DNA of 64,000 bases. It comes from Pseudomonas sp. (GTDB lineage: Bacteria > Pseudomonadota > Gammaproteobacteria > Pseudomonadales > Pseudomonadaceae). The translations under genes were made by a program, and so were the position numbers. Shown here piece by piece: positions 41,521 through 52,103 of the stretch. Below the pieces are notes generated by a model that saw only the letters and a program-made list of their open reading frames with translations, searched no databases and was not told the DNA's origin. Numbering within the stretch: the stretch's first letter is position 1; every line of letters begins with the position of its first letter. The stretch spans positions 124,001-188,000 of the forward strand of contig NZ_JAUYNT010000018.1 in assembly GCF_030698175.1 (NCBI RefSeq), written 5' to 3'.

Positions 41521-42932
41521 TTGCCGACAAGAAAGTAAAAATCCTCGCCACCCTCGGCCCGGCCATCAAGGGCATCGACGATATCCGTCAGCTGGTCGAA
41601 GCCGGGGTCAATTTATTCCGCCTGAACTTCAGCCACGGCGAGCACGCCGACCATGCCGAACGCTTCAACTGGGTGCGTGAAGTGGAGCGTCAGCTGAACC
41701 AACCGATTGGCATCCTGATGGACCTGCAAGGGCCGAAGCTACGGGTCGGCCGGTTCGCCGAGGGCAAGGTCAACTTGGTCCGTGGTCAGGCCTTTCGCCT
41801 CGACCTCGACCCAACACCGGGCACCCTTGAGCGCGCCAACCTGCCGCACCCGGAAATCATCGCGGCCTTGCAGCCGGGCATGAACCTGCTGCTGGACGAC
41901 GGCAAATTGCGCCTGCAAGTGACCGCCAAACACAGCGACGCGATCGAGACCCTGGTGATCGCCGGTGGCGAACTGTCCGACCGCAAGGGCGTCAACGTGC
42001 CAGAAGCCGTGCTGGAGCTCAGCCCGCTGACCAGCAAAGACCGCATCGATCTGGACTACGGCCTCAAGTTGGGGGTGGATTGGGTCGCGCTGTCCTTTGT
42101 GCAGCGTCCGCAAGACATCATCGAAGCCCGCGCGATCATTGGCGACCAGGCCTTCCTGATGGCCAAGATCGAGAAGCCGTCGGCCGTTGAGCACCTGCAA
42201 GCCATCGCCGAACTCTGCGACGCGATCATGGTGGCCCGTGGCGATTTGGGTGTGGAAGTGCCGGCCGAGAACGTGCCACGCATCCAGAGAGACATCATCC
42301 GCACCTGCCGCCAACTGGGTAAGCCGGTGGTGGTGGCCACGCAAATGTTGGAATCGATGCGCTTTTCCCCGGCACCAACCCGCGCCGAAGTCACAGACGT
42401 GGCCAACGCCGTGGCCGAAGGCGCCGATGCGGTGATGCTGTCGGCGGAAACCGCCTCCGGCGATTACCCGCTGGAAGCCGTGCAAATGATGAGCAAGATC
42501 ATCCGCCAGGTGGAAAACGGCCCGGACTTCCAGGCCCAGCTCGACGTTAGCCGCCCGCACGCCGAAGCCACCGCATCGGACGCGATCAGCTGCGCGATCC
42601 GCCGGATCAGCAGCATTTTGCCGGTGGCCGCGCTGGTCAACTACAGCGAGTCGGGCGCCTCCAGCCTGCGTGCTTCACGCGAACGCCCCAAGGCACCGAT
42701 CTTGAGCCTGACGCCGAACATCAACACCGCACGGCGCTTGACCGTGGCCTGGGGCATCTACTCGGTGGTCAATGCACGCTTGAACAAGGTCGAGGAAATC
42801 ACCAGCACCGCGCTGGAAATCGCCCAGGCCCAGAACATGGCACAACGCGGCGACACCCTGGTGATCACCGCCGGCGTGCCTTTTGGCCAACCGGGAACGA
42901 CCAATACCCTGCGCATCGAGACCCTGCACTGA
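41517..42932 (+). CDS. pyk: Pyruvate kinase
   Basis: KVKILATLGPAIKG; FRLNFSHG; MARGDLGVE-like MVARGDLGVEVP; overlaps ttuD by 4 bp. Confidence 0.96.
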   Translation: MIADKKVKILATLGPAIKGIDDIRQLVEAGVNLFRLNFSHGEHADHAERFNWVREVERQLNQPIGILMDLQGPKLRVGRFAEGKVNLVRGQAFRLDLDPTPGTLERANLPHPEIIAALQPGMNLLLDDGKLRLQVTAKHSDAIETLVIAGGELSDRKGVNVPEAVLELSPLTSKDRIDLDYGLKLGVDWVALSFVQRPQDIIEARAIIGDQAFLMAKIEKPSAVEHLQAIAELCDAIMVARGDLGVEVPAENVPRIQRDIIRTCRQLGKPVVVATQMLESMRFSPAPTRAEVTDVANAVAEGADAVMLSAETASGDYPLEAVQMMSKIIRQVENGPDFQAQLDVSRPHAEATASDAISCAIRRISSILPVAALVNYSESGASSLRASRERPKAPILSLTPNINTARRLTVAWGIYSVVNARLNKVEEITSTALEIAQAQNMAQRGDTLVITAGVPFGQPGTTNTLRIETLH

Positions 42933-43009
42933 GTTAATGCGCGGCGACTCAGACCGAGTAGTCGCGCGCACCGAGCAACATCTCTCCCTCTGGCACTGCC
43001 AGTTATTAA

Positions 43010-43043
43010 CGTCCACCGGCTTTGCGGGTGGACGTTTTTTTTC
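43010..43043 (+). terminator. Rho-independent terminator after pyk
   Basis: cgtccaccggctttgcgggtggacgtttttttt. Confidence 0.85.
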
Positions 43044-43095
43044 GGCGCGCGACTCGTGCAGCAACAACCTTCGCCGGCCAACCTTTTCCTTATCC

Positions 43096-44031
43096 ATGAC
43101 GACTCCCATGCACCCGCCCTTAACCCCCTTACTCAAACGCCCACTTGCCAACGATTGGGCCATGGCCTTGCTCAATGGTTGCAGCCAGGTATTTTTGCTG
43201 CGCCACCCGCTGTGCGGCCTGCTCTGCTTGTTGAGCGTTGCTTGGGGCGCGCCGCAGTTACTCGGTGGCGCTTTGCTCGGCGGTTTTGTTGGCTGGCTGA
43301 CGGCCGTGCGCCGACATTACCCGCAGCCGGAGATCAACAGCGGTCTGTACGGCTACAACGGCGTGCTGCTGGGCCTGCTGCTAAGCGCCAAGCTGGCCTG
43401 GTCGCCATTGCTACCGCTGCTGATCATCGCCAGCGCCGGGCTGGCGAGCCTGCTGCTCAACCGTTGGCTGCGGCATAACCGCCGGCACGCCAGCTTGCCG
43501 GCTTATACCGCGCCCTTTGTGCTGTTCGGTTGGCTGCTGCTGGCGTTGAGCGACTGCCTGCAGTTAACCAGCAACGTCGCCGACCCCGGCCAACTGCATG
43601 GCCTGGCGGCGCTGGACTGGCCGCTGGCGGTGCTGCGTGGTTTGAGCCAGGTGCTGCTGGTGAATGACCCAGTTAGCGGCGTGCTGATTTTTATCGCCCT
43701 ATGGCTGGCCAATCGTCGTATGGCGCGCTGGGCCTTAGTCGGCTCGGCCCTGGGCCTGCTGCTGGCCAGTCAACTGGGTCAATACAACGATGCACTGCAA
43801 GGCTTATACGGTTTCAACGGCGCCTTGGTGGCCGTCGCCCTAAGCCAGCAACAGCGCCGCGCCTGGCCAGTGCTGGCGGGAATCATCGCCAGTGTGCTGC
43901 TGCAACTCAGCTTGCTCGGCCTGGGCGTGAGTGCACCGCTGACGGCGCCGTTTATTCTGGCCTGCTGGCTGGTGCAGATCGCTAGTCGATTGCTGCGGCG
44001 CAGATTCAAGCCGGCGCCCGCCAGCCACTGA
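43096..44031 (+). CDS. Urea transporter (UT family)
   Basis: NGCSQVFLLRHPLCGLLCL; NSGLYGYNGVLLGL; YGFNGALVAVAL repeats. Start moved from 42883 (overlaps pyk) to 43096. Confidence 0.88.
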   Translation: MTTPMHPPLTPLLKRPLANDWAMALLNGCSQVFLLRHPLCGLLCLLSVAWGAPQLLGGALLGGFVGWLTAVRRHYPQPEINSGLYGYNGVLLGLLLSAKLAWSPLLPLLIIASAGLASLLLNRWLRHNRRHASLPAYTAPFVLFGWLLLALSDCLQLTSNVADPGQLHGLAALDWPLAVLRGLSQVLLVNDPVSGVLIFIALWLANRRMARWALVGSALGLLLASQLGQYNDALQGLYGFNGALVAVALSQQQRRAWPVLAGIIASVLLQLSLLGLGVSAPLTAPFILACWLVQIASRLLRRRFKPAPASH

Positions 44032-44132
44032 GCTGAGCAAAAAACACGGCGAACCCGGCCGGGCTGGAATGGCGAGTTAAATCGCTTCACTATTGGGCGC
44101 TCGCTCTATTTCCAGCCACAAGGATGCTATTT

Positions 44133-44810
44133 ATGCTTCGACTCACCACCCTGCTCGCCGGACTCGCCCTCTCCGCCAATTGCCTGGCGTTCTCCCTGGC
44201 CGATTTAAGCCAGCAAGATGCCAGCGGCGGTCTCAAGGATGCCCTGTCCCAAGGCGCCAAAGTCGCCATTGCGCAACTGGGCAAACCCGGTGGTTTTAGC
44301 GCCAACCCCGAGATGCGCATCGAACTTCCGGGTAATCTCGGCAAGGCCGCGGCGGCGATGAAGATGATGGGCATGGGCGCCCAGGTCGAGCAGCTCGAAG
44401 CGAGCATGAACAAAGCCGCCGAAGCCGCAGTGCCACAGGCGCAAACCTTGCTGCTGGACGCGGTAAAAAAAATGACGGTACAGGACGCCAAAAGCATCCT
44501 CAGCGGCCCCGATGACGCCGCCACCAACTACCTGAACAAAACCAGCCGTGCGCAACTGCGCGCCAAGTTCTTACCGATAGTGCAGCAGGCCACCAATCAG
44601 GTCGGGCTGGCCAAGCAATACAACAGCTTCGCCGGCCAAGCGGCGAGCTTTGGCGCCATCGATGCAAAAAGCGCCAACATCGAAAACTACGTCACCGAAG
44701 AGGCGCTGGATGGTTTGTTCAAGGTGATCGCCGAGCAAGAAGCCTCGATCCGGCAAAATCCGACCGAGGCGGCCACCAGCTTGGCGAAAAAAGTCTTTAG
44801 CCTGCAGTAA
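44133..44810 (+). CDS. DUF4197 domain-containing protein
   Basis: Signal peptide (MLRLTTLLAGLALSANCLA), then FSLADLSQQDASGGLKDALSQGAKVAIAQLGKPGGF. Confidence 0.88.
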   Translation: MLRLTTLLAGLALSANCLAFSLADLSQQDASGGLKDALSQGAKVAIAQLGKPGGFSANPEMRIELPGNLGKAAAAMKMMGMGAQVEQLEASMNKAAEAAVPQAQTLLLDAVKKMTVQDAKSILSGPDDAATNYLNKTSRAQLRAKFLPIVQQATNQVGLAKQYNSFAGQAASFGAIDAKSANIENYVTEEALDGLFKVIAEQEASIRQNPTEAATSLAKKVFSLQ

Positions 44811-44861
44811 GTGCGCCGACGGCACCGCCGAGCGCAGTGCCGTCGTCTTCAGCAAGGACTT

Positions 44862-45713
44862 TTAGTTACTGCCCTTGGCTTGCTGATACAGCCCCGTCAC
44901 CTTAGGAATAGCCGCTTGCAGCGACGCTATCCGCGTACTCGAGGCCGGGTGGGTGCTCATAAACTCCGGCGGTGCTCCTTCGCTGGCGCTGCTCATCTTC
45001 TGCCACAGGCTGACGGCCGCCTGCGGGTTGTAGCCGGCCCGAGCGGACAGCTCCAGACCAATCAGATCGGCCTCATTCTCGTTATCGCGGCTGTTGGGCA
45101 GGGTCATGCTGTACTGCACCACATTATCGGCCAGCGCCATGCTGTCCTGGCCCAAGCCGAGCAAGGCGCCGATGCCCTGCTGCGCCATCTGGGTGGCATA
45201 GGCCTTGGACATTGCCTCGCGGCCGTGCTCGCGCAGGGCGTGGGCAATTTCGTGGCCCATTACCGCCGCTAACTCGTCATCGCTCAGGTGCAACTGCTCG
45301 ATCAAGCCGCTATAAACGATGATCTTGCCACCCGGGCCGCAGTTGGCATTCAGCTCCTCGCTGTCGATCAGATTGACTTGCCAGTCCCACTGCGCCGAAT
45401 CCGGACGAAACACCGGCGCCTGGGCAATCAAACGCTTGGCGATGGCATTCACCCGCTTGGCATTGCCGCTGTTCTTGTCCAGCATGCCCTTGCTTGAGGC
45501 CTCGCTAAGCGTCTGCTGGTAGGACTGCTCAGACATCTGATTGACCTGCTGAGTCGAGAGCATGCTGAACATGTACTGCTTGCGCTCAACCCCCACAGCA
45601 CCGGCATTGGTGGTATTCACCGACTGGCAACCGGCCAGCCACAACGCCAGACTCAAACCACTTAAGCGCAACAACTTGCCCACAGTACTTCTCCAATAAG
45701 AACAGTTGCTCAT
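44862..45713 (-). CDS. M48 family metalloprotease (lipoprotein)
   Basis: Lipobox-like SLALWLAGC, VMGHEIAHALREHGRE (HExxH), ENEADLIGLELSARAGYNP. Confidence 0.92.
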   Translation of the reverse strand: MSNCSYWRSTVGKLLRLSGLSLALWLAGCQSVNTTNAGAVGVERKQYMFSMLSTQQVNQMSEQSYQQTLSEASSKGMLDKNSGNAKRVNAIAKRLIAQAPVFRPDSAQWDWQVNLIDSEELNANCGPGGKIIVYSGLIEQLHLSDDELAAVMGHEIAHALREHGREAMSKAYATQMAQQGIGALLGLGQDSMALADNVVQYSMTLPNSRDNENEADLIGLELSARAGYNPQAAVSLWQKMSSASEGAPPEFMSTHPASSTRIASLQAAIPKVTGLYQQAKGSN

Positions 45714-45840
45714 CTTAACAGCCTGCCGAGCGCGAAAGGCCCACGCACTGCGCTGTGCATGCCAAGCAGTTGGCAGCCAGACAACGCGGCTGCCGAACTT
45801 GCGCATTCGCCCACATGCGCCTTTGCTAACAAGAGGCTAA

Positions 45841-46038
45841 CAGGCCGTTGAAAAATGTAGCGAGCGACGGCTAGGCAAGGCGAAATCAGCCGCAACGTAG
45901 CGAAGCGCAGTAACAGCCGTAGGCTGGCCCGCAGGGCGAGCGCAGCGAGTCAAAAGCGCAGTGTACGAGTAGTACATGAGCATTTTTAGGCAGATTTCAA
46001 CGCTGCATAGCCGAGCGCAGTAGTTTTTCAACGGCCTG
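45841..46038. mobile_element. Non-autonomous MITE-like element (198 bp)
   Basis: Perfect 15-bp TIR caggccgttgaaaaa / tttttcaacggcctg, flanked by 4-bp direct repeat CTAA (45837-45840 and 46039-46042). Confidence 0.82.
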
Positions 46039-46105
46039 CTAATGCTTTGCTACAAGCCTGCCGATAAGCCAAGGACAGGTGTAACCCGTAGACCTTGGAG
46101 CTGCC

Positions 46106-48250
46106 ATGAAATTCAAATCCATCCAGTTTTCTGTGGCCGCTTTGGCGGGCGCCAGCGTGCTCGCGGTGGTGGTTGCGCTGGTGCTGTACTCAGTGTTTGC
46201 CGGCAATCGTACCCAAGTCTTGGTGCAACAACGCACCCAAGAGCTGCTGGAGAAGGTCATCAATGAGCGGCTGATCGCCCTGGCAAGCTCACAGGCCAGC
46301 AAGATCCAACTGGACCTTGAGTTCGCCCTGACCACCGCCCGCGCACTGGCGCAGACCAATATGCTGATGGGCGAAACGGACGCCAGCGGCACGCCACAGC
46401 TGAGCATAAGCCGCGAAGAACTCTCCAACCTGGCCAAGCAAGCGCTGATGGCTAACCCCAAACTGCTGGATTTCTATATTGGTTGGGAGCCGAACGCCTT
46501 CGACGGCAACGACGATCTCTACAAAGGCCAGGCCGACAAAGGCTACGACGACACCGGGCGTTTTATGCCCTGGTGGTATCGCAAACCCGATGGCAGCGCG
46601 ACCGTAGAAGCGCTCACCGCCACGCAAATGGAAAGCAGCAAACTGCTGCCCACTGGAGTGCCTGAGGGCGAATATTACCTGTGCCCAAAACGCACCAAAA
46701 AAGCCTGCGTGATCGACCCAGCACCCTATGAAATCAACGGCAAAATGGTCCTAAGCTCGGCCTTTAGCGTGCCGGTGCTGATCAACAACAAGGTGGTTGG
46801 CGTGGTCGGCAATGACTTGGCCATGGACTTCATTCAAGACCTGCTCACCAGCGCCAACAAACAACTCTATGCAGGCGCCGGCGAGCTGGCGCTGTTCTCG
46901 GCCAATGACAGCGTGGTCGCCTACACCAAGGACGCCCAGCAAATTGGCAAACCCGGCAGCCAAGTGCTGAATGGCGCCGACCTCAGCCACCTTAAGCAAC
47001 TCAGTGGCGACCAGCCGTTTTACCAAGTCGACGAGGAACAGGGCGAGATTCATGTGTTTATGCCCCTGAGCATTGGCGATACCGGCGTGCGCTGGAAACT
47101 GATGCTGCAACTGCCGATCAGTGCGGTGATGGGTGACCTGAAAAACCTCCAGACGGATTTGCAAGCGCAAAGCCAGGCCGACACCCTCGGCATGACCCTG
47201 GTGGGCCTTCTGATCGCCGCGCTGGGTTTGCTGGTGGTGTGGTTTGTCGGCTACGGGATTGCGCGGCCGCTCAAGCAAATGGTCGCCATGCTCGACGACA
47301 TCGCCAAGGGTGAAGGTGATCTGACCCGCCGTTTGACGACCGACCGGGTTGACGAACTGGGCGCCATCGCCAATGGCTTCAACACCTTCCTGAGCAAACT
47401 GCAGTCGATGATCAGCCAGGTGGTGACCTCGGTGCAGCAGGTCAGCGACTCCTCCGAGCACAGCGCCGACATCGCCATCCGCACCCACCAAGGCATGCAG
47501 CGGCAGATGACCGAGATCGAACTAGTGGCCACCGCCGTCCATGAGATGACCGCCACCGCCCAAGAGGTAGCGCGCAACGCCACCCACGCTGCCGAAGCAG
47601 CCAGCCACGCCGATCAAGCCGCTAACAACGGCAAGACCATCGTGCACAGCACCACCCAGGCGATTGCCGCCCTGGCCAGCGAAATTGGCCGCGCCGTTGG
47701 CGTGGTGCAAAACCTGGCCAAGGACAGCGAAAACATCAATGCCATTTTGACCGCCATCCGCGGGATTGCCGAACAAACCAACCTGCTGGCCCTCAACGCC
47801 GCGATTGAAGCGGCACGGGCCGGTGAGCAAGGCCGTGGCTTTGCCGTGGTGGCCGATGAGGTGCGTAATCTCGCGCAAAAAACCCAGCAGGCCACCGAAG
47901 AAATCCAGAAGATGATCCAGCAACTGCAAAGCGGCACCCGCGAAGTGGTCAAGGTCATGGAAGACAGCCAAGCCAAGACCGACGACAGCGTCAGACACGC
48001 CGCCGAAGCCGCCAATGCACTGGAGTCGATCACCCAGGCGGTGTCGGTGATCAACGACATGAACAACCAGATCGCCAGCGCCGCCGAGGAGCAAAGCGCC
48101 GTGGCCGAAGACATCAACCGCAACGTCACCAACATCGATCAGGTCGCCAACCAGGTGGCCTCCGGTGCCGACGAAGCCAGCCGCGCCAGCGCCGAACTGA
48201 CCAAACTGGCCGAGCAACAGCGGCGGCTGATCAACCAGTTCCGGGTTTGA
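46106..48250 (+). CDS. Methyl-accepting chemotaxis protein
   Basis: N-terminal TM and large periplasmic sensor, HAMP, signalling hairpin [40 protein letters not shown]. Confidence 0.95.
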   Translation: MKFKSIQFSVAALAGASVLAVVVALVLYSVFAGNRTQVLVQQRTQELLEKVINERLIALASSQASKIQLDLEFALTTARALAQTNMLMGETDASGTPQLSISREELSNLAKQALMANPKLLDFYIGWEPNAFDGNDDLYKGQADKGYDDTGRFMPWWYRKPDGSATVEALTATQMESSKLLPTGVPEGEYYLCPKRTKKACVIDPAPYEINGKMVLSSAFSVPVLINNKVVGVVGNDLAMDFIQDLLTSANKQLYAGAGELALFSANDSVVAYTKDAQQIGKPGSQVLNGADLSHLKQLSGDQPFYQVDEEQGEIHVFMPLSIGDTGVRWKLMLQLPISAVMGDLKNLQTDLQAQSQADTLGMTLVGLLIAALGLLVVWFVGYGIARPLKQMVAMLDDIAKGEGDLTRRLTTDRVDELGAIANGFNTFLSKLQSMISQVVTSVQQVSDSSEHSADIAIRTHQGMQRQMTEIELVATAVHEMTATAQEVARNATHAAEAASHADQAANNGKTIVHSTTQAIAALASEIGRAVGVVQNLAKDSENINAILTAIRGIAEQTNLLALNAAIEAARAGEQGRGFAVVADEVRNLAQKTQQATEEIQKMIQQLQSGTREVVKVMEDSQAKTDDSVRHAAEAANALESITQAVSVINDMNNQIASAAEEQSAVAEDINRNVTNIDQVANQVASGADEASRASAELTKLAEQQRRLINQFRV

Positions 48251-48256
48251 TTATTT

Positions 48257-48329
48257 GTAGGGTGGGTTAGCGGCGCGGGCGGTGGTTGTTTGCACCACCG
48301 CGAAAGCCGGGCGCCGCGTAACCCACCAT
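48257..48329. repeat. GTAGGGTGGGTTAGCGGCGCGGGC...GCGCCGCGTAACCCACC palindromic repeat
   Basis: Inverted arms following the MCP stop. Confidence 0.65.
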
Positions 48330-48515
48330 GCGGTTTGCCGGTAGACCGCGATGGGCTGACGGGCGGACGTAGGGCGGACTCAGGAGCGTAGCGAACAGTC
48401 CGCCAATCAGCGCCATACCCCGGACCGCCGCGAACAGTCCACCAGCCAGTGGCGTACTGCCTGCGGCGAGTACACCCTACGCAAGGCGCAACGCCGCATC
48501 GCCTAGCGCCGGCTT

Positions 48516-49133
48516 TCACCCCGGCGTCAGGCACTCGGGGGCATCCAGCTTGGGATCATTAATCAGATTGGCCAACACCCGCTCGCGCAAGGCTGGCTGG
48601 GGGCCGGCCAACAGTGCCTGTAACAACTCCGGCGCGCTGTCCGCCGCCAACCAGGCTTGCTGGCCGGCCTCATCGAGCAACAGCGGCCGGCGTTGATTAG
48701 CCGCCGCCTGGGTCACCAGCGCCACGCTCAGATAGCTATGACCCTCAACCGGATAAGCCTCCCAGACACCGGCGAAATACAGCAGCGGCGCCTCTTGGCT
48801 GAGCCAGAACGGCCGTTTGCGCGCGGTGCCCCGCCATTCGTAAAAGCCATTGGCCGGCACCAGACAGCGGCGTTGCTTAAACGCGTCACGAAACATCGGC
48901 TGCTCGGCCAGGGTTTCCGCCCGGGCGTGGGCCGGGGTGCGTGACCAGTCCGTCAACCACGGCGGGGTTAAGCCCCAACGCGCCGTGGCCGCTTGGCGCT
49001 GCCCATCTTCATTGCGCAGCATCAACACGCTCGCACCCGGAGCAATATTCCAGTGCGGCTGCTGATCGGCGGGAAACCCAGGCATGGCGGCAAACGTGGC
49101 GGGCCAGCGAAACAGTGCAAAACGTCCACACAT
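48516..49133 (-). CDS. SOS response-associated peptidase (SRAP/YedK-HMCES family)
   Basis: MCGRFALF N-terminal catalytic Cys2, RCLVPANGFYEW motif. Confidence 0.93.
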   Translation of the reverse strand: MCGRFALFRWPATFAAMPGFPADQQPHWNIAPGASVLMLRNEDGQRQAATARWGLTPPWLTDWSRTPAHARAETLAEQPMFRDAFKQRRCLVPANGFYEWRGTARKRPFWLSQEAPLLYFAGVWEAYPVEGHSYLSVALVTQAAANQRRPLLLDEAGQQAWLAADSAPELLQALLAGPQPALRERVLANLINDPKLDAPECLTPG

Positions 49134-49329
49134 AGGGGCGGTAAAACTCAAGAGGGCAAAGAATCAGCAGCGCGGGTGGCCGTTAAAAACTGGCGACGCT
49201 ACATCGGCCAGCAGTTGCGCGGCATTGTACCCAGTGATCGATTGCTGTGCGCGCTTGGCCACCTTCGGCCAACGACAAACCCTCAAGCCACTCTGCCAAT
49301 GAAGAAAGCTAAGGCAAATCAGGCGTTCT

Positions 49330-50340
49330 TCAGTCGCGTCGAATAACCGCCGCCGACGGCAACATGCGCAGTGCGCAACCTAGCTCAACTTTGCTGCGTA
49401 CCCCCAGTTGCAGGTAGCAGTTGCGCAGATAGGTACGCACCGTCGCCGGACTCAACACCAGCAGTTTGGCGATTTCCTTGTAGGAATGCCCGGCGGCAAA
49501 CAGCATCGCTGCGGTGCGTTCACGGGGTGCCAATGCCACCCGCCGCTCCTGGGTTTTCAGGGTCAGCACCACTTGCTCGCCGAGCGGATTGAGGGTCAGC
49601 GTCGCGCGGCCCAGGCGCATCACGCAGGGTGCATTGGCCAGTCGCGCCGTCACCGCCGCCGGCAGCACCGAGCCGCCCCAACCGGGCACTTCGCGCAGGA
49701 TGCTGGCACACAGGCGCGCGCCCACATAAAGCAAGCGACCATCGGCGGCGACCACCGCACAATCGCTCGGATCATCGGCCACACCGGCGCGCAGCAGATC
49801 CTGCAATTGAAAGCGCCAGAGCTGCAGCAGCTGATCGCAGAAGGCCGCAAACACCTTGGCCTCGGCCTCATCGAAGGCCTGCTGGGCCTCACCGCGATAC
49901 AGGCAGACAAAAAACGTCATGCCGCTTTCCGGCAGGGCGAAGGTGATGCAGAGCAGGTGGTAGATATCGTGCCGGCGGGCGAAGTCATTGACTGCGGCGC
50001 AAGGATCATCGAAACCACTGAAACGCACTATCTCGCCCAGATGGCTCAGGGTGCTGTGGGAGAACTCGTCCAGATCAGCCACCTGACTCCATTCGCTGGC
50101 GAACGAGGGGCTCAGGTTCAGGCTGCCGTGCATCCAGCTTTGCGGCGGCGCGCTCTGCGTGGGCCCGGACATCTCGCCCCACCAGGCCGAGGCAAACGGC
50201 ACCAGCTCGGCAAAATTCTGCAAGCCTTCGCCGATAAACTGCGCCGCCCCGCGCTCACGCGCCAGACGCGTCAGTTGCAGTACGCAACGATTGAACGCAT
50301 CCAACGCTCCCGGTTGTGACATGGCCCCGTACTGAATCAC
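49330..50340 (-). CDS. LuxR family transcriptional regulator
   Basis: C-terminal LuxR HTH: VALAPRERTAAMLFAAGHSYKEIAKLLVLSPATVRTYLRNCYLQLGVRSKVEL. Confidence 0.9.
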   Translation of the reverse strand: MIQYGAMSQPGALDAFNRCVLQLTRLARERGAAQFIGEGLQNFAELVPFASAWWGEMSGPTQSAPPQSWMHGSLNLSPSFASEWSQVADLDEFSHSTLSHLGEIVRFSGFDDPCAAVNDFARRHDIYHLLCITFALPESGMTFFVCLYRGEAQQAFDEAEAKVFAAFCDQLLQLWRFQLQDLLRAGVADDPSDCAVVAADGRLLYVGARLCASILREVPGWGGSVLPAAVTARLANAPCVMRLGRATLTLNPLGEQVVLTLKTQERRVALAPRERTAAMLFAAGHSYKEIAKLLVLSPATVRTYLRNCYLQLGVRSKVELGCALRMLPSAAVIRRD

Positions 50341-50391
50341 TACCCTGCTCCGTCATTTACGCTGGCGCTGAAGATAACAGCCTGACCTTTA

Positions 50392-51894
50392 CTACGCCGA
50401 GTAAAACACCTCGTCCGAGTACGGGTACCACCAGTCATGCACCTTCGGCTGGTGGTCGATGATGACCATTTTCGAGCGGCGGAACACATCCAGGCCTTGG
50501 CGACCCAACTCGCGGCCCATGCCGGACATTTTCCAGCCGCCAAAGGGCAAGGCGTCGTTATCGATCAGCGGATTATTCACCCAGACCATCCCGGCTTCCA
50601 GGCGATCGGCTGCTTCCATGGCCTCGGCCAAATCGGTGGAGAACAGCGAGGCGCCAAGACCGAAGTGCGAGTCATTGGCCATGCCGATGGCCTGGTCGAA
50701 GTCCGTCACCTTACAGATCGCCGCCACCGGGCCGAAGCATTCCTCGTTGAGAATATCCATCTCGCGGGTCACGCCGGTGAGGATGGTGGGTTCAAAGAAC
50801 CAACCCACCGGCTGGCTTGGCGGGATACGCCCGCCGCAGACCACAGTCGCGCCCTTGGCCACGGCATCGGCCACCAGACGCATGACTTTGTCCCGCGCCG
50901 CCTCGCTGACCAACGGGCCGATTTCGCTGTGTTCCAGGCCATGGCCGATGCGCAGCTTTTTCGTCATTTCGACAAAGCGCGCCACGAAGGCATCGTGGAT
51001 TTCCTCGACCACAAAGAAGCGTTCGGCCGAGGTGCAGATCTGCCCGGTGAGGTGGAAGGCTGCCGTCACCGAACCGGCCACCGCCACCTCCAGTGGCGCG
51101 TGTTTGGAGACGATCAGCGCATCACTGCCACCGGCCTCGATCACGCAGGGCTTCATCCGCTCGGCGCACGCCACCGCCACCGCCTTGCCAGCCGCGACGC
51201 TGCCGGTAAAGGCCACCGCGTGAGTGGCATCCGACTGGATCAGCAATTGCGCGGTTTGCGCATCACCCGGCACGCAACACACCAGCCCGGCCGGCAACAG
51301 GCGGAAGTACTGCATGAACTGCAGGGTGCAGAGGGTGGTGGCTTCTGCCGGTTTGATGATGCAGGCGTTGCCAGCGGCGAGCGATGCAGCGACCGTCCAG
51401 CACATCAGCAGAATCGGGAAGTTGAACGGCATGATGTGCACGCTGACGCCAATCGGCTCGTAGCGCGCGTGCTGGAACGAGCCCAGCTGAGTGGTGCCGG
51501 CGACCTTGCCGGCTTCGTCACGGGCCATCTCGGCGTAGTAGCGAAAAATCGGCGCGCAATTGGCCAGCTCGCCCATGGCCTCGGGAAAGGGTTTGCCCAT
51601 TTCCAAGGTCATCAAACGCGCCGCTTCGCGGTTGACCGCCACGTTGCCTTCGATGGCATTGGCCAGTTGATGCAGCAGCGCCGCACGGCTCTTGGCATCG
51701 ACCTGGCGCCAGCCTTTTTGCGCGGCATTGGCGGCGGCGATGGCGTTGTTCACATCCGCCTCGTCGCACAGACCAATCTGCCCAACCTGCTCCAGGGTGG
51801 CCGGGTTGATGATGACGCGCAGGCGCTGGGTCAGCGGGGCAATAAAGCTCGGATTGATAAAGTGCAGCGGCTGATCGTGGGCAAATGCGGTCAT
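50392..51894 (-). CDS. Aldehyde dehydrogenase family protein
   Basis: IMPFNFPILLMCWTVAASLAAGNACIIKPAE, FTGSVAAGKAV, GQICTSAERFFV catalytic Cys. Confidence 0.94.
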   Translation of the reverse strand: MTAFAHDQPLHFINPSFIAPLTQRLRVIINPATLEQVGQIGLCDEADVNNAIAAANAAQKGWRQVDAKSRAALLHQLANAIEGNVAVNREAARLMTLEMGKPFPEAMGELANCAPIFRYYAEMARDEAGKVAGTTQLGSFQHARYEPIGVSVHIMPFNFPILLMCWTVAASLAAGNACIIKPAEATTLCTLQFMQYFRLLPAGLVCCVPGDAQTAQLLIQSDATHAVAFTGSVAAGKAVAVACAERMKPCVIEAGGSDALIVSKHAPLEVAVAGSVTAAFHLTGQICTSAERFFVVEEIHDAFVARFVEMTKKLRIGHGLEHSEIGPLVSEAARDKVMRLVADAVAKGATVVCGGRIPPSQPVGWFFEPTILTGVTREMDILNEECFGPVAAICKVTDFDQAIGMANDSHFGLGASLFSTDLAEAMEAADRLEAGMVWVNNPLIDNDALPFGGWKMSGMGRELGRQGLDVFRRSKMVIIDHQPKVHDWWYPYSDEVFYSA

Positions 51895-52016
51895 GGATAA
51901 CTCCAAGCGATAAATAAGGTTCTGTAGCGGCTATCTGTTGCAGGCCTTGTTTTGCAGGCTTTGTACCCAACACCTGACTTGAGCAGTGGCAAAATTGGCG
52001 GCGTACTTGCGCTTGC

Positions 52017-52103
52017 TTCGCGGCTAAAGCCGCTCCTACACAAACCTGGCACCTGCAACCCTTTCATCGGCCGGCCCTTGTAGGAGCGGATTTATCCGCG
52101 ATT
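52017..52103. repeat. REPIN-like inverted pair of REP sequences
   Basis: ttcgcggctaaagccgctcctaca (52017-52040) facing tgtaggagcggatttatccgcgatt (52079-52103). Confidence 0.85.

Noticed and set aside
42883-43095. N-terminal extension of the urea transporter ORF into pyk
   Set aside because: Overlaps the pyk end and its terminator. Internal ATG at 43096 is a better start.
50437-51900. 487-aa plus-strand ORF antisense to the ALDH
   Set aside because: Antisense shadow. ALDH motifs on the minus strand are decisive.
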